Part shown: piece by piece, positions 24,324 through 32,865 of the stretch
How positions within the stretch are numbered: the stretch's first letter is position 1
Layout of the letters: each line of letters starts with the position of its first letter
Source of the DNA: Mycobacterium sp. AT1
GTDB taxonomy: Bacteria > Actinomycetota > Actinomycetes > Mycobacteriales > Mycobacteriaceae
Length of the DNA stretch: 55,307 nucleotides
Assembly: GCF_002043095.1 (NCBI RefSeq)
Contig: NZ_MVOC01000061.1
Span: 1 to 55,307, forward strand
Direction of reading: 5' to 3'
Notes under the pieces: model-generated
What the model was told of the DNA's origin: nothing
Databases searched by the model: none
The model's input: the letters and a program-made list of their open reading frames with translations, nothing else
Program-made: the position numbers and the translations under genes

Positions 24324-25964
24324 GTGCGCACAGACCCCGCTAGGGGCCGCAAATCGGTTGGTGGACGGTCGATCCGGTGGGACGACGACCTCGCGGCCCA
24401 AGCCCATGCCGACGGCCTGTGGGTGAGCGACACACTCGCGGACTCCCTCACCGAGGCCGCCCGGCGGACGCCCGATCGCGTCGTGGTGGTCGACGGGAAC
24501 GTGCGGCTGAGTTGCCGAGACCTGCAGGCCCAGGCGACCAGCCTCGCAGGCGCTCTGCTCGCGCGGATGCCGGCGGGCAGCGTGGTCTCCTTCATGCTCC
24601 CCAACTGGTACGAGGCGGCGGTGGTGTACCTCGGCGCCACGCTGGCCGGAATGGTCGTCACCCCGATCCTGCCGTCGCTACGCGATCACGAGGTCGCGTT
24701 CATCCTCGATGACGCCGATGCCAGAATGACGTTCATCCCCAGCATGTTTCGAGGGCACGACTACTCGGCGATGATGACGAGGGTGACAGCTGGGCGCGGC
24801 CAGCCGCCCGACGTGGTGGTGGTGCGCGGCGATCCCGGCCCCCACACCGCCTACGACGACCTTCTCACCACACCCGCCACAGAGGCGCTCCCGGTACTCG
24901 ATCCGCACGCCGTCCGAATGATCATGTACACCTCGGGAACCACTGGTCGATCCAAAGGCGTTCTGCACACGCACAATTCGCTTCACGCGCTGCTCCGACA
25001 GATCAGCCTCCACTGGCTGGTGGAGCCGGGTGACACCTTCCTGGTGCCGTCACCGATCGCTCACATCGGCGGTTCGATCTACGCTTTCGAGGCGCCGCTC
25101 CTGCTGGGGTCGACCGCGGTACTGATGGAGCGCTGGGACGCCGCCGACGGCGTTGCCCTGATCACCGCCGAACGCTGCACGCACATGGCCGGTGCGACAC
25201 CATTCCTCGAACAGCTCCTCACCGCGGCACGAGACGCGGGTACCCGGCTACCGGAGTTGAAGGTCTTCATCTGCGGTGGTGCGTCGGTGCCGCCGTCGCT
25301 GATCCGATTGGCGACTGCATATTTCGAGCGTGCCCTCGTGACCCGCGTCTACGGGTCCACGGAGGTACCGGTGACCACGGTCGGCTCGCCGCGGGATGCA
25401 GATCGCGCCGCCGACACCGACGGCCGCCCCGGGATCGCCGACCTTCGACTGGCAGAGCACGACGCGGCGCCGGCGGGCTCTGGTGAGATCCTGGCCCGTG
25501 GAGCCCAGATGCTGGTCGGCTACCTCCATGTCGCGGACGAGGCAGATTCGTTCGACGACGACGGCTACTTCCGGACGGGTGATCTGGGCACCTGGGACCG
25601 CGACTGTCTGGTGGTCACCGGCCGGGCCAAGGACATCATCATCCGCAACGGCGAGAACATCTCTCCCAAGGAGATCGAGGACATCCTGGTCGGTCACGAC
25701 GGCATCGCCGAGGTGGCCGTCGTCGGCCTTCCGCACCCAAGGTCTGGCGAGCAAGCCTGCGCCGTCATCGTGCCGTCGACGCGGGCGGGCACCCTCGACG
25801 GTCAGCTGCGTGTCTCCGATCTGCGGGACTACCTCCACGAGCGCGGGGTGGCGACGTTCAAAGTGCCCGAGCAGGTGGCGATCTGGACCGATCTCCCAAG
25901 GAACGCGGCGGGCAAGGTGTTGAAGCAACAGATCAGGTCGATGCTATGTCACGAGGGTGGATGA
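24324..25964 (+). CDS. Acyl-CoA synthetase/ligase (ANL superfamily)
   Basis: The 546-aa protein has MYTSGTTGRSKGVLHTHNS for AMP/phosphate binding, a YGSTEVPVTT motif, DGYFRTGDLGTWD, the hinge segment GRAKDIIIRNGENISPKEIED and a C-terminal NAAGKVLKQQ with the catalytic Lys. It resembles cyclohexanecarboxylate- and bulky-acid CoA ligases as much as fatty-acid ligases. GTG 24324 begins five bases after the regulator stop. It activates a carboxylic acid to a CoA ester, but the acid is not known. It is one of two ligases in this operon. Confidence 0.9.
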   Translation: MRTDPARGRKSVGGRSIRWDDDLAAQAHADGLWVSDTLADSLTEAARRTPDRVVVVDGNVRLSCRDLQAQATSLAGALLARMPAGSVVSFMLPNWYEAAVVYLGATLAGMVVTPILPSLRDHEVAFILDDADARMTFIPSMFRGHDYSAMMTRVTAGRGQPPDVVVVRGDPGPHTAYDDLLTTPATEALPVLDPHAVRMIMYTSGTTGRSKGVLHTHNSLHALLRQISLHWLVEPGDTFLVPSPIAHIGGSIYAFEAPLLLGSTAVLMERWDAADGVALITAERCTHMAGATPFLEQLLTAARDAGTRLPELKVFICGGASVPPSLIRLATAYFERALVTRVYGSTEVPVTTVGSPRDADRAADTDGRPGIADLRLAEHDAAPAGSGEILARGAQMLVGYLHVADEADSFDDDGYFRTGDLGTWDRDCLVVTGRAKDIIIRNGENISPKEIEDILVGHDGIAEVAVVGLPHPRSGEQACAVIVPSTRAGTLDGQLRVSDLRDYLHERGVATFKVPEQVAIWTDLPRNAAGKVLKQQIRSMLCHEGG

Positions 25965-25965
25965 G

Positions 25966-26739
25966 ATGCAGGTAGCAATCGTCACGGGAGCGAGCAGCGG
26001 AATTGGCTTCGGGACGGCCGTGAAGCTGGCCGAGTCCGGCATTGCCGTACTGGGCACCGGCCGAGATCAGGGGCGCCTCGACGAACTGACCGCATCGGTA
26101 GGTGACTCGGATCGACTCGCCACGATCGCCGTCGACCTCACCGCAGACGACGGCCCCCGACGCATCGTCGATGCCGCGATCGACAGATGGGGTCGCGTCG
26201 ACTTCCTGGTCAACAACGCCGGGGTCGGCAAGCCACAACCCCTGCACGAGACCGATGACGAATCATTGGATTACTTCCTGGGTTTGATGTTGAGGGCGCC
26301 GTTCCGACTGGCGCGTGACGTGATCCCCCACCTGGCGCCCGGCTCCGCCATCGTCAACGTCACGTCGACGTTCGCCGTCGTCGGCGGACTTCGCGGTGGC
26401 GCGTACTCGGCTGCGAAGGGCGGGCTGACGGCACTGACCACGCACATCGCGTGCCAGTACGGTGCGCAGGGTATCCGCTGCAACGCAGTCGCACCCGGCG
26501 TCACCCTGACTCCGATGGTCTCCACGCGGCTCGAGGACGAGCGCTTTCGCAAGATCAACGTCGAGATGACGCCACACCAGCGCCTGGGGACCGTCGAGGA
26601 CGTCGCGAGCACGATCGCGTTCCTCTGTTCTCCCGGTGGCAGTTTCATCAACGGGCAGACGATCGTCGTCGATGGCGGCTGGAGTTCGACGAAGTACCTC
26701 TCGGAGTTCGCCCTGTCCTCCGAGTGGGCGCCCCGGTGA
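25966..26739 (+). CDS. SDR oxidoreductase (FabG-like)
   Basis: This 257-aa classical short-chain dehydrogenase has TGASSGIG, VNNAGVG, an NVTSTFAVVGG serine segment, YSAAK (Tyr-x3-Lys) and a C-terminal GQTIVVDGGWS. GAGGGTGG before ATG 25966 supports this start; an in-frame GTG lies three codons earlier at 25957. It lies between two acyl-CoA ligase genes and overlaps the second (GTGA). A hydroxyacyl-CoA or alcohol dehydrogenase role is inferred from the context. Confidence 0.9.
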   Translation: MQVAIVTGASSGIGFGTAVKLAESGIAVLGTGRDQGRLDELTASVGDSDRLATIAVDLTADDGPRRIVDAAIDRWGRVDFLVNNAGVGKPQPLHETDDESLDYFLGLMLRAPFRLARDVIPHLAPGSAIVNVTSTFAVVGGLRGGAYSAAKGGLTALTTHIACQYGAQGIRCNAVAPGVTLTPMVSTRLEDERFRKINVEMTPHQRLGTVEDVASTIAFLCSPGGSFINGQTIVVDGGWSSTKYLSEFALSSEWAPR

Positions 26740-28223
26740 ACGTCTTCGCCGTCCTCGACCAGACCGCCGCCCGTTACGGCCAGCGGGGTGCGGTCTTCCT
26801 CGGTACCCGGCAGCTGCACACGTGGAGCGAATTGCGTGACCGCGCATTGCGGTTGGCCGCGTCGATCCGGCGGACTCAGCTGGCCGGGACGCGCATCGCG
26901 GTGGCCAGTGAGAACTGCCCCGAGATCGTCGAATTGATGTTCGCGGCCTGGGCTGCGGAATGCGTGATCGTGCCGATCAACCACAAGTTGCACGTCCGCG
27001 AGATGCAGCAGATCCTTCAAGACTCCGGATCATCGCTGGTATTTGCCTCGCCCAAGATCGCCGGCGCGCTGCACACCGTGTCCCAGGTACCAGTCGAGAC
27101 GGTTGGCTCCGCCAATTATCACTCCCGTTTGGAGACAACGCCGTTCGATCCACCGCACGATACCGACCCCGCGTCGTTGGCGTGGCTGTTCTATACCAGC
27201 GGAACCACGGGCCGATCCAAGGGCGCCATGTTGTCGCACCGCAACCTGATGGCGATGACCGTCTCTCACCTGGCTGACTTCGACGACCCGGATGCGGACT
27301 GCAGCCTGGTGCACGGGGCGCCGATGTCGCACGGCTCCGGCCTGTACATCGCCCCGTACGTGCTACGGGGTGCCCGACAGGTGATTCCGGAGTCTGCGGC
27401 GTTCGAACCGGACGAGTTCCTCGATCTGTGCGACCGGCATCCCGGATGCAGCTCGTTCCTCGCTCCGACCATGGTGGGCCGCCTAGTGCAGACCGGCCGC
27501 GGCCGCCCATGCAATCTGCGCACGATCGTCTACGGCGGCGGACCCATGTACGTGGACTCCTTGAAGAAGGCGATGGCCGCCTTTGGGCCCGTCTTCGTTC
27601 AGCTCTACGGGCAGGGCGAGGCGCCGATGACGATCAGTGGCCTCCGGCGGGCCGACCACCTGTGCGCCGATGACGCGACGCTCGGATCCGTGGGCTATGC
27701 CAGGTCCGGGGTGGACGTTGCCGTCATGGGCGCCGATGGCACCACCGCGGAGATCGGCGAGATCGGCGAGATCGTCTGTCGCGGTGACGTGGTCATGTCC
27801 GGCTACTGGAACGACCCGGTAGCCACCGACGCTACCCTGAAGGGCGGTTGGCTCCTGACGGGTGACATGGGCTGCTTCGACGCGCGGGGATTCTTGACCC
27901 TGCGCGACCGGTCCAAGGACGTGGTCATCAGCGGTGGAAGCAACATCTACCCGCGCGAGGTCGAGGAGGTGTTGCTCGAGCACCCCGACGTCGAGGAGGC
28001 CTGCGTGGTGGGCGTGCCCGACGCGGAGTGGGGCGAAGTCGTGGTCGCGTTCATCGTGGGTGCCGCCGACCAGGGAGATCTCGATGCACATCTGCTGGCG
28101 CGAATTGCCCGCTTCAAGCGGCCCAAGCGGTACGTCTACATCGACGATCTCCCCAAGAACGCCTACGGCAAGGTGCTCAAGCGAGAGCTACGCGAGAGGC
28201 TGTCCGTTGAGCGGGCAACATAG
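26736..28223 (+). CDS. Acyl-CoA synthetase/ligase (ANL superfamily)
   Basis: The 495-aa protein has FYTSGTTGRSKGAMLSHRN, LYGQGEAPMTI in place of the usual Y-G-x-T-E, GGWLLTGDMGCFD, RSKDVVISGGSNIYPREVEE and a C-terminal KNAYGKVLKREL. The YGQGEAP motif is typical of a subgroup that includes long-chain and aryl-acid ligases of actinobacteria. GTG 26736 overlaps the SDR stop. It is the last gene of the operon; a 9-bp-stem inverted repeat follows six bases after the stop. Confidence 0.9.
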   Translation: MNVFAVLDQTAARYGQRGAVFLGTRQLHTWSELRDRALRLAASIRRTQLAGTRIAVASENCPEIVELMFAAWAAECVIVPINHKLHVREMQQILQDSGSSLVFASPKIAGALHTVSQVPVETVGSANYHSRLETTPFDPPHDTDPASLAWLFYTSGTTGRSKGAMLSHRNLMAMTVSHLADFDDPDADCSLVHGAPMSHGSGLYIAPYVLRGARQVIPESAAFEPDEFLDLCDRHPGCSSFLAPTMVGRLVQTGRGRPCNLRTIVYGGGPMYVDSLKKAMAAFGPVFVQLYGQGEAPMTISGLRRADHLCADDATLGSVGYARSGVDVAVMGADGTTAEIGEIGEIVCRGDVVMSGYWNDPVATDATLKGGWLLTGDMGCFDARGFLTLRDRSKDVVISGGSNIYPREVEEVLLEHPDVEEACVVGVPDAEWGEVVVAFIVGAADQGDLDAHLLARIARFKRPKRYVYIDDLPKNAYGKVLKRELRERLSVERAT

Positions 28224-28228
28224 TACGA

Positions 28229-28265
28229 GGCTCGATCTCGTGTTGCTTGGCCGTTGGATCGAGCC
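28229..28265. terminator. Inverted repeat after the ligase operon (possible terminator)
   Basis: GGCTCGATC (28229-28237) and GATCGAGCC (28257-28265) form a perfect 9-bp stem with a 19-base loop, five bases after the TAG of the last ligase gene. No T-tract follows, as is common in mycobacterial intrinsic terminators. Confidence 0.45.
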
Positions 28266-28280
28266 GCGCGCGAACTTCGC

Positions 28281-28487
28281 TCAGTGTGCATCGACCGTGG
28301 GATCGTCGTCAGGCTCGTCGGCGAGTTCTGCCGCCACTCCCTCATTCGGTCCAAGAGCACCCATGACGAAGCCTTCCTTCGATTGGACGATCGTCAACCT
28401 TCGTGCCGATCGCAGGACGTATGACTGCCGTTGTCTTACCCCCGGATGCCTTCGCAATTCCCGCACCCACCCGCCACTTTCGTACAC
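28281..28487 (-). CDS. Possible small acidic-tailed protein (68 aa)
   Basis: The stretch 28224-28563 has no certain gene. The best candidate is a minus-strand frame ending at 28281, read from GTG 28487 (68 aa) or ATG 28565 (94 aa). The product has a basic first half (WVRELRRHPGVRQRQ, VLRSARRL) and an acidic end (ELADEPDDDPTVDAH), which looks like a real protein more than a chance frame. Neither start has a clear ribosome-binding site, so it may be spurious. Confidence 0.4.
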   Translation of the reverse strand: MYESGGWVRELRRHPGVRQRQSYVLRSARRLTIVQSKEGFVMGALGPNEGVAAELADEPDDDPTVDAH

Positions 28488-28563
28488 AGTGACGTGGTCG
28501 ATGTCGCAGTAAGAACTGGCCGGAGAAAACGATCCTCGGTCACACGTCCAAGATTGGAGCGCC

Positions 28564-29088
28564 ATGAATGCTTACGACTTCAGCATCCTTCTGCTTCGCC
28601 TCGTGCTGGGCCTGACGATGGCCGCCCACGGCTACAACAAGTTCTTCAGCGGGGGCCGAATACCGGGTACCGCTGGTTGGTTCGACAGCATCGGTATGCG
28701 GCCAGGCATGTTTCATGCTCGCGTCGCGGCCACGACCGAGGTCGCCGCTGGTCTGGGCTTGGTCGTCGGGTTGCTCACTCCGGTGCCCGCCGCGGGGTTC
28801 GTCGCGCTGATGATCGTTGCGGCGTGGACGGTTCATCGCAAGAACGGGTTCTTCATCGTCAAGGAAGGTTGGGAGTACAACTTCATCCTTGGAGCCGCGG
28901 CGGTGGCCATCGCCGGACTCGGGGCGGGCGAATTCAGTTTGGATCACGTGTTGTTCGGCGATTCCGACGTGCTCGGTTACCTGCAGGGTTGGGCGGGTCT
29001 ACTCATCGCCGTGGTGCTCGGTTTGGCGGGTGGCATTGGTCAGCTGGTGATCTTCTTCCGACCTCCCCCGGCCAAGGAAGCGGCCTAG
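28564..29088 (+). CDS. DoxX-family membrane protein
   Basis: The 174-aa protein has four predicted membrane segments (residues about 5-20, 55-75, 75-95, 110-125 and 135-160 are hydrophobic) and the DoxX pattern LRLVLGLTMAAHGYNKFF followed by GWFDSIGM. DoxX proteins occur in quinone-linked thiosulfate oxidation in archaea and, in mycobacteria, in a membrane complex with superoxide dismutase and a thiosulfate sulfurtransferase. ATG 28564 follows TTGGAG. Its stop overlaps the end of the convergent amidohydrolase gene by four bases. It stands alone here, so its role is open. Confidence 0.85.
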   Translation: MNAYDFSILLLRLVLGLTMAAHGYNKFFSGGRIPGTAGWFDSIGMRPGMFHARVAATTEVAAGLGLVVGLLTPVPAAGFVALMIVAAWTVHRKNGFFIVKEGWEYNFILGAAAVAIAGLGAGEFSLDHVLFGDSDVLGYLQGWAGLLIAVVLGLAGGIGQLVIFFRPPPAKEAA

Positions 29089-30455
29089 TCTTGGCCCAGT
29101 CGGTCTCGGCGAGCGGGGTTGGGCCAAATCTGCTCGCCTCCAACGATGGTCGCGATGACATCGGTTGAATCCAGCCGGGCCAGTGCTTCGTCGGGAGGGA
29201 CCCGGAGCACGCAGAGGTCCCCTGCCTGACCAGTGGCGACGATTCGCGGTGACGCTGGGTCATCCGGGCGGCCCAAGAACATCGTCAGAGCTTCGATCGG
29301 GCTTACCCGCTCCTCGGCGCCCAGGACCACGCCCTGGCGGGTCCGTCGTGTCACTGCGGCACGCATCGTCGCCCACGGGTCACCGTGGCCGAACGGCATG
29401 TCCGTCGACAGAGCCACCGGCACGCCAGCGCGACGCAGGGAGGCCACCCGCCACAGTTGATGGTGCTCGCCTGCTGGAACGTCGACGATGTACTGGTCGC
29501 CGCGTTCGGCGATGAAGTTGGGTTGGGTAACCACAGTCGCACCGAGTTCGGCGAGATCGGCGATGCAGTCGTCCGGGATCACCGCGCCGTGTTCGATGCG
29601 GTCGCGTGGGTGAACTCCGGTCTCCCGCAGCGCCGCGATGGTCACCACCAACTGCGCCGCGGTGACGCTGTGAACGGCGGTCGGCTTGCCCGCGTCGTGG
29701 CACTGACCGATCCACCGACACAGCTCGTCGAGATCTAGGTCGACGTCGTCGAGGATGCGCTTGGCCGGGCCTAGCGAGCTGCCGGGTACCGCGTCGACCC
29801 CCGGCGGTGCCATGACGTGCAATCGCGGACGAAACTCACCAGATAGTGATGCAGCGGAAAGGCTTTGGATGTCCGGGGTGCCGTATCCCGGGGTGGCGTC
29901 GGTCACGCCGGTGACGCCTCGGCTCGCCAGTGCGGTACTGAGCGCACCCAGGGAAGCCGCTTCGCCGAAGGGACCGGGATCGGGACTTGGGGCGGCACGG
30001 TGCAGACGCCCGTCGGCGAGGTTCGTCAGCCCGGCCTTCGCTAGTCCGACGGAGTTGAACGTCCACGATGCGCCGCTTCGATGCTGCACCCGCACTGGCA
30101 CTGGCGGCGAGAGTAAGTCGAGCGACTTTCGGTTCAAGGGTCCGGCGACGGAGTCGTGGTAACCGATGGCGCGGATCCAACCATCGGCACCAACGGATGC
30201 CGCCGCCAGCGCGCGCCTGAACTCGAATTCAGACTGGACGTCAGGCGGTCCCACCACGACCGACCCCAAAGCGGTTGCAGCTGAACGCAGATGCACATGG
30301 TGGTCGTGAATTCCTGGCAGCACGGTTCCGCGACCGGCATCGAGCACCACCTCGTCAGGTCGCGGATCCAGCCGTACACGAACGGCTTCGATTACCTGGC
30401 CTACACGAAGGTCGGTCACCGTGCCGTCGAGCAGCGTCGCGTTGACGATCAGCAT
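29085..30455 (-). CDS. Amidohydrolase-superfamily protein (YtcJ-like)
   Basis: The 456-aa protein has an N-terminal beta-sandwich portion (LIVNATLLDG), the metal-binding HDHHVHL motif near residue 50, a central TAVHSVTAAQ strand, RIEHGAVIP and a C-terminal ALSTDMPFGHGDPWATM with the conserved Asp, as in metal-dependent amidohydrolases of the YtcJ group. These hydrolyse amides, imides or other C-N and C-O bonds; the substrate is unknown. The start overlaps the end of the CoA-transferase gene by seven bases, so it is the last gene of a three-gene operon with a crotonase and an unusual CoA-transferase. Confidence 0.88.
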   Translation of the reverse strand: MLIVNATLLDGTVTDLRVGQVIEAVRVRLDPRPDEVVLDAGRGTVLPGIHDHHVHLRSAATALGSVVVGPPDVQSEFEFRRALAAASVGADGWIRAIGYHDSVAGPLNRKSLDLLSPPVPVRVQHRSGASWTFNSVGLAKAGLTNLADGRLHRAAPSPDPGPFGEAASLGALSTALASRGVTGVTDATPGYGTPDIQSLSAASLSGEFRPRLHVMAPPGVDAVPGSSLGPAKRILDDVDLDLDELCRWIGQCHDAGKPTAVHSVTAAQLVVTIAALRETGVHPRDRIEHGAVIPDDCIADLAELGATVVTQPNFIAERGDQYIVDVPAGEHHQLWRVASLRRAGVPVALSTDMPFGHGDPWATMRAAVTRRTRQGVVLGAEERVSPIEALTMFLGRPDDPASPRIVATGQAGDLCVLRVPPDEALARLDSTDVIATIVGGEQIWPNPARRDRLGQD

Positions 30456-31576
30456 CGCGACTGCGTACGTTCGACGACCAGCCGCGTCACGACGTCGTTG
30501 TCGGCACCGAGTTCGTGAGCAGGCATGGATGGCTTCGGCGGCACCGAGGTTGCGTGAGGTACTCCGACGACTGCCGGCAGGGCCGCGTAGCTCGCGGCGA
30601 CCTCGGCCATGGCGACTTCGATCAACTCGCCGCCACCTCGCCTCAGCGCCGCGAACACCTCACGCGCGGCGGTGATCCCGGTGAGCGGATCAGCGATTGC
30701 ATCGCCGCAAAGGACGGGCTTGTTCGCGGCCCACCTGACCAACCCGCCGGCCACCGCAGCGTCGTCGCCGAAGGCCGGACGCTGGTCGTTGCCTTGGCGG
30801 GTGCCGTAACCGCTGATGCGCAACCACACGCGTCCGGGTTTACCATCCAGGTGGCTCGGGCCGATACGACGACGCAGCAGCGCCGCCGGCCGTGACCCCT
30901 CCAGGATTACGTCCGAAGTCGACAGCAGCCCCCTTAGCGCCTCCAGGTCGCGGTCGAAATCAATTGCATAAGAAAGCTTGTCGCCGTTCATCCAATCGAA
31001 GAACGCTCGATTGCCGGACCGGGTACCGTCCGGTCGCAGTGGGCTTTCGACCTTGACGACGACTGCGCCAGCACGCGCCAAGAGCCGGCCGCAGAGCGGG
31101 CCAGCCCACATCGACGTCAGATCGGCCACCAAGAGTCCCGCGGCCGGACGTGGCGCACCCACGACACCGGACGACAGTACGGTCGGCGAAGCTGGCGCCG
31201 TCTCCCCGAGCGCGGCGACGGGTACATCGAGAAGCCGTGCGCGTTGCACGACCTGTGCGGTCGATCGTGTCGCGGCCCAGCGCTGCACCGTCGGCCATGG
31301 ATCCGGTGCGGCGGTTTGGTCCTGTTCGACCAGGGCAGGCACTGCGTCGACGTCGTCGTCACGTGACAACGTGATTGCACACCAATGGTCGAGCGTGCGG
31401 AGTAGATGCGTCGCGCCGCCTGCGGAGACCTGACCTCGTGGAGAGATGCCCAGCAACCGTGCGCGGCCGGTCAACATTTGGTCGGTATCGACGAAGATGC
31501 CTGCAAGCGAACGGATTTCCGCCGCGACGGCGGCGGCGTGAGACACAACTGTCGAAGGGATGCCGAGTGCGCTCAC
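30449..31576 (-). CDS. CaiB-like CoA-transferase with permuted order of its halves
   Basis: The 375-aa protein carries the family III CoA-transferase opening signature (LLVADLTSMWAGPLCGRLL, then VVVKVESPLRPDG) only at about residues 148-180, followed by SYAIDFDRDLEAL and an ISGYGTRQGNDQRPAFGDDAAVAGG segment. Residues 1-140 resemble the C-terminal lobe of the family (a W-x-x-T-R-S-x-x-Q stretch, then LLDVPVAAL). The order looks circularly permuted. GTG 31576 overlaps the crotonase stop (GTGA); a much longer frame upstream lies inside the crotonase gene and is rejected. Whether it still transfers CoA is uncertain. Confidence 0.8.
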   Translation of the reverse strand: MSALGIPSTVVSHAAAVAAEIRSLAGIFVDTDQMLTGRARLLGISPRGQVSAGGATHLLRTLDHWCAITLSRDDDVDAVPALVEQDQTAAPDPWPTVQRWAATRSTAQVVQRARLLDVPVAALGETAPASPTVLSSGVVGAPRPAAGLLVADLTSMWAGPLCGRLLARAGAVVVKVESPLRPDGTRSGNRAFFDWMNGDKLSYAIDFDRDLEALRGLLSTSDVILEGSRPAALLRRRIGPSHLDGKPGRVWLRISGYGTRQGNDQRPAFGDDAAVAGGLVRWAANKPVLCGDAIADPLTGITAAREVFAALRRGGGELIEVAMAEVAASYAALPAVVGVPHATSVPPKPSMPAHELGADNDVVTRLVVERTQSRC

Positions 31577-32556
31577 CCCCTCATTGTGGCTGACGCACAT
31601 CCATCCTCGGTCTCCACCGCGTCCACCAGCCCCCAGCGCAGCGCCGTTGCGGCATCGATGGTCCTTCCCATCAGCACCAGGTACGCCGTGCGCCACCGCC
31701 CGATGCGCCTGGTCACGCTGACGGTGCCGCCGGCACCCGGTATCAAACCCAGACGCAACTCCGGCAACCCGAGCACCGCGTCCGGGCTGCAGACGACGCG
31801 CCCGCAGAACGCAGCCATCTCCAGCCCACTGCCGAGCACCTGACCGTGGATTCGGGCCTGACAATTGCGCTTTAGACGCCGGGCGAGTGAATCTAGCGCC
31901 AGGGCCGGACTATGACGGGTGCGCGCGAGGTGCGCGCTCACCGGGTCGGTGAAGGTACCAAATTCAGCGAGGTCGCCGCCGCTGCAGAACGACGGTCCCG
32001 CACCCGACAACACCACCTTGTCGATGGAGATGTCCGCGGCAGCAACCTCGAGGGCTTCAAGGAGCGCGGCACGCATGTCGTTACTGAAGGCGTTGTGTCG
32101 GTGCGGCCGATTCAACTGAACCGCGAGTTCATCGCCGGTACGTTCGATGAGAACCGGGTCGACGCACTGGTCGTAGGAGACTTGCCCGCGGCCGGCCAAC
32201 CAGCGCTCGAACTCTGGACCTGATTGCAGCGTCGAATATGCCAATGATTCGGTGACGACACCGGGCAGTGTGGGAGTGCCGCAGCCAACGGACCGCAGCA
32301 CGTCGTCGCAGACGGCGGCGGCCTGCGGCCAACGCGCCAACCGGTCTCCTAGCTCCTCAAGCGCTGCGGGCACCGACGGCACCTGAACCCAGCGGACGTC
32401 ATGAGTTTCGGTCTCGGTCAGCGCGAAACTCGCGTGTTCGAGCCTACGGTCGTTACCGGAAGCGGTCGGGTCGCCGTATGCCACGACGACACCTGGGTGA
32501 ACCTCCTGCCGGTCGGGTTGCTCCGGCTGCGTCAAGTCCAGCACGCGGAACGTCAT
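31573..32556 (-). CDS. Enoyl-CoA hydratase/isomerase (crotonase) with N-terminal extension
   Basis: The 327-aa protein contains a crotonase core from about residue 130: VQLNRPHRHNAFS, GAGPSFCSGGDLAEFG with an oxyanion-hole segment, HGQVLGSGLEMAAFC and GLPELRLGLIPGAGG. In front is about 125 aa with no recognised motif, of which MTFRVLDLTQPEQPDR opens it. ATG 32556 is chosen over an upstream ATG at 32637. It would hydrate or isomerise an enoyl-CoA. It heads a three-gene operon with the permuted CoA-transferase and the amidohydrolase. Confidence 0.85.
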   Translation of the reverse strand: MTFRVLDLTQPEQPDRQEVHPGVVVAYGDPTASGNDRRLEHASFALTETETHDVRWVQVPSVPAALEELGDRLARWPQAAAVCDDVLRSVGCGTPTLPGVVTESLAYSTLQSGPEFERWLAGRGQVSYDQCVDPVLIERTGDELAVQLNRPHRHNAFSNDMRAALLEALEVAAADISIDKVVLSGAGPSFCSGGDLAEFGTFTDPVSAHLARTRHSPALALDSLARRLKRNCQARIHGQVLGSGLEMAAFCGRVVCSPDAVLGLPELRLGLIPGAGGTVSVTRRIGRWRTAYLVLMGRTIDAATALRWGLVDAVETEDGCASATMRG

Positions 32557-32652
32557 CCACCCACAGTGCCATCTCCTGCTGCCTCGCTTGGTAGACATCA
32601 CGACCTGGGGGTTGTTTGGGCGTGGATCGTGTGCCAATCGCCGCGAAACGCC

Positions 32653-32686
32653 AAAACCCGCTCTGACACTGGTCAGAGCGGGTTTT
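32653..32686 (-). terminator. Intrinsic terminator after tRNA-Pro
   Basis: AACCCGCTCTGAC and GTCAGAGCGGGTT form a perfect 13-bp stem with a 4-base loop. On the minus strand it is followed by T residues. It lies about 6 bp downstream of the 3' end of the tRNA and is the clearest rho-independent terminator in the window. Confidence 0.85.
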
Positions 32687-32691
32687 CTACG

Positions 32692-32765
<74 letters not shown>

Positions 32766-32865
32766 CGGAGCTGCCGGGATCACCGGCAGCCGTCGAAATG
32801 CTACAGCAGCGGGTGCCTGCAATCCCAACCGCGTCGCCGTCGGTGGTCGCGGGTATGAACAAGGC

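Noticed and set aside
27750..27774. Tandem 9-base repeat GAGATCGGC
   Set aside because: It encodes Glu-Ile-Gly repeats in a ligase loop and keeps the frame; no sign of regulatory use.
31577..31864. Long upstream part of the CoA-transferase frame
   Set aside because: It lies inside the crotonase gene and is Arg/Gly-rich nonsense; the GTGA overlap gives a natural start.
1..32556. Steroid-catabolism regulon of KstR type
   Set aside because: No site of the T-N2-AAC-N2-GTT-N2-A type was seen in the promoter regions, although the heteromeric acyl-CoA dehydrogenases recall steroid enzymes.
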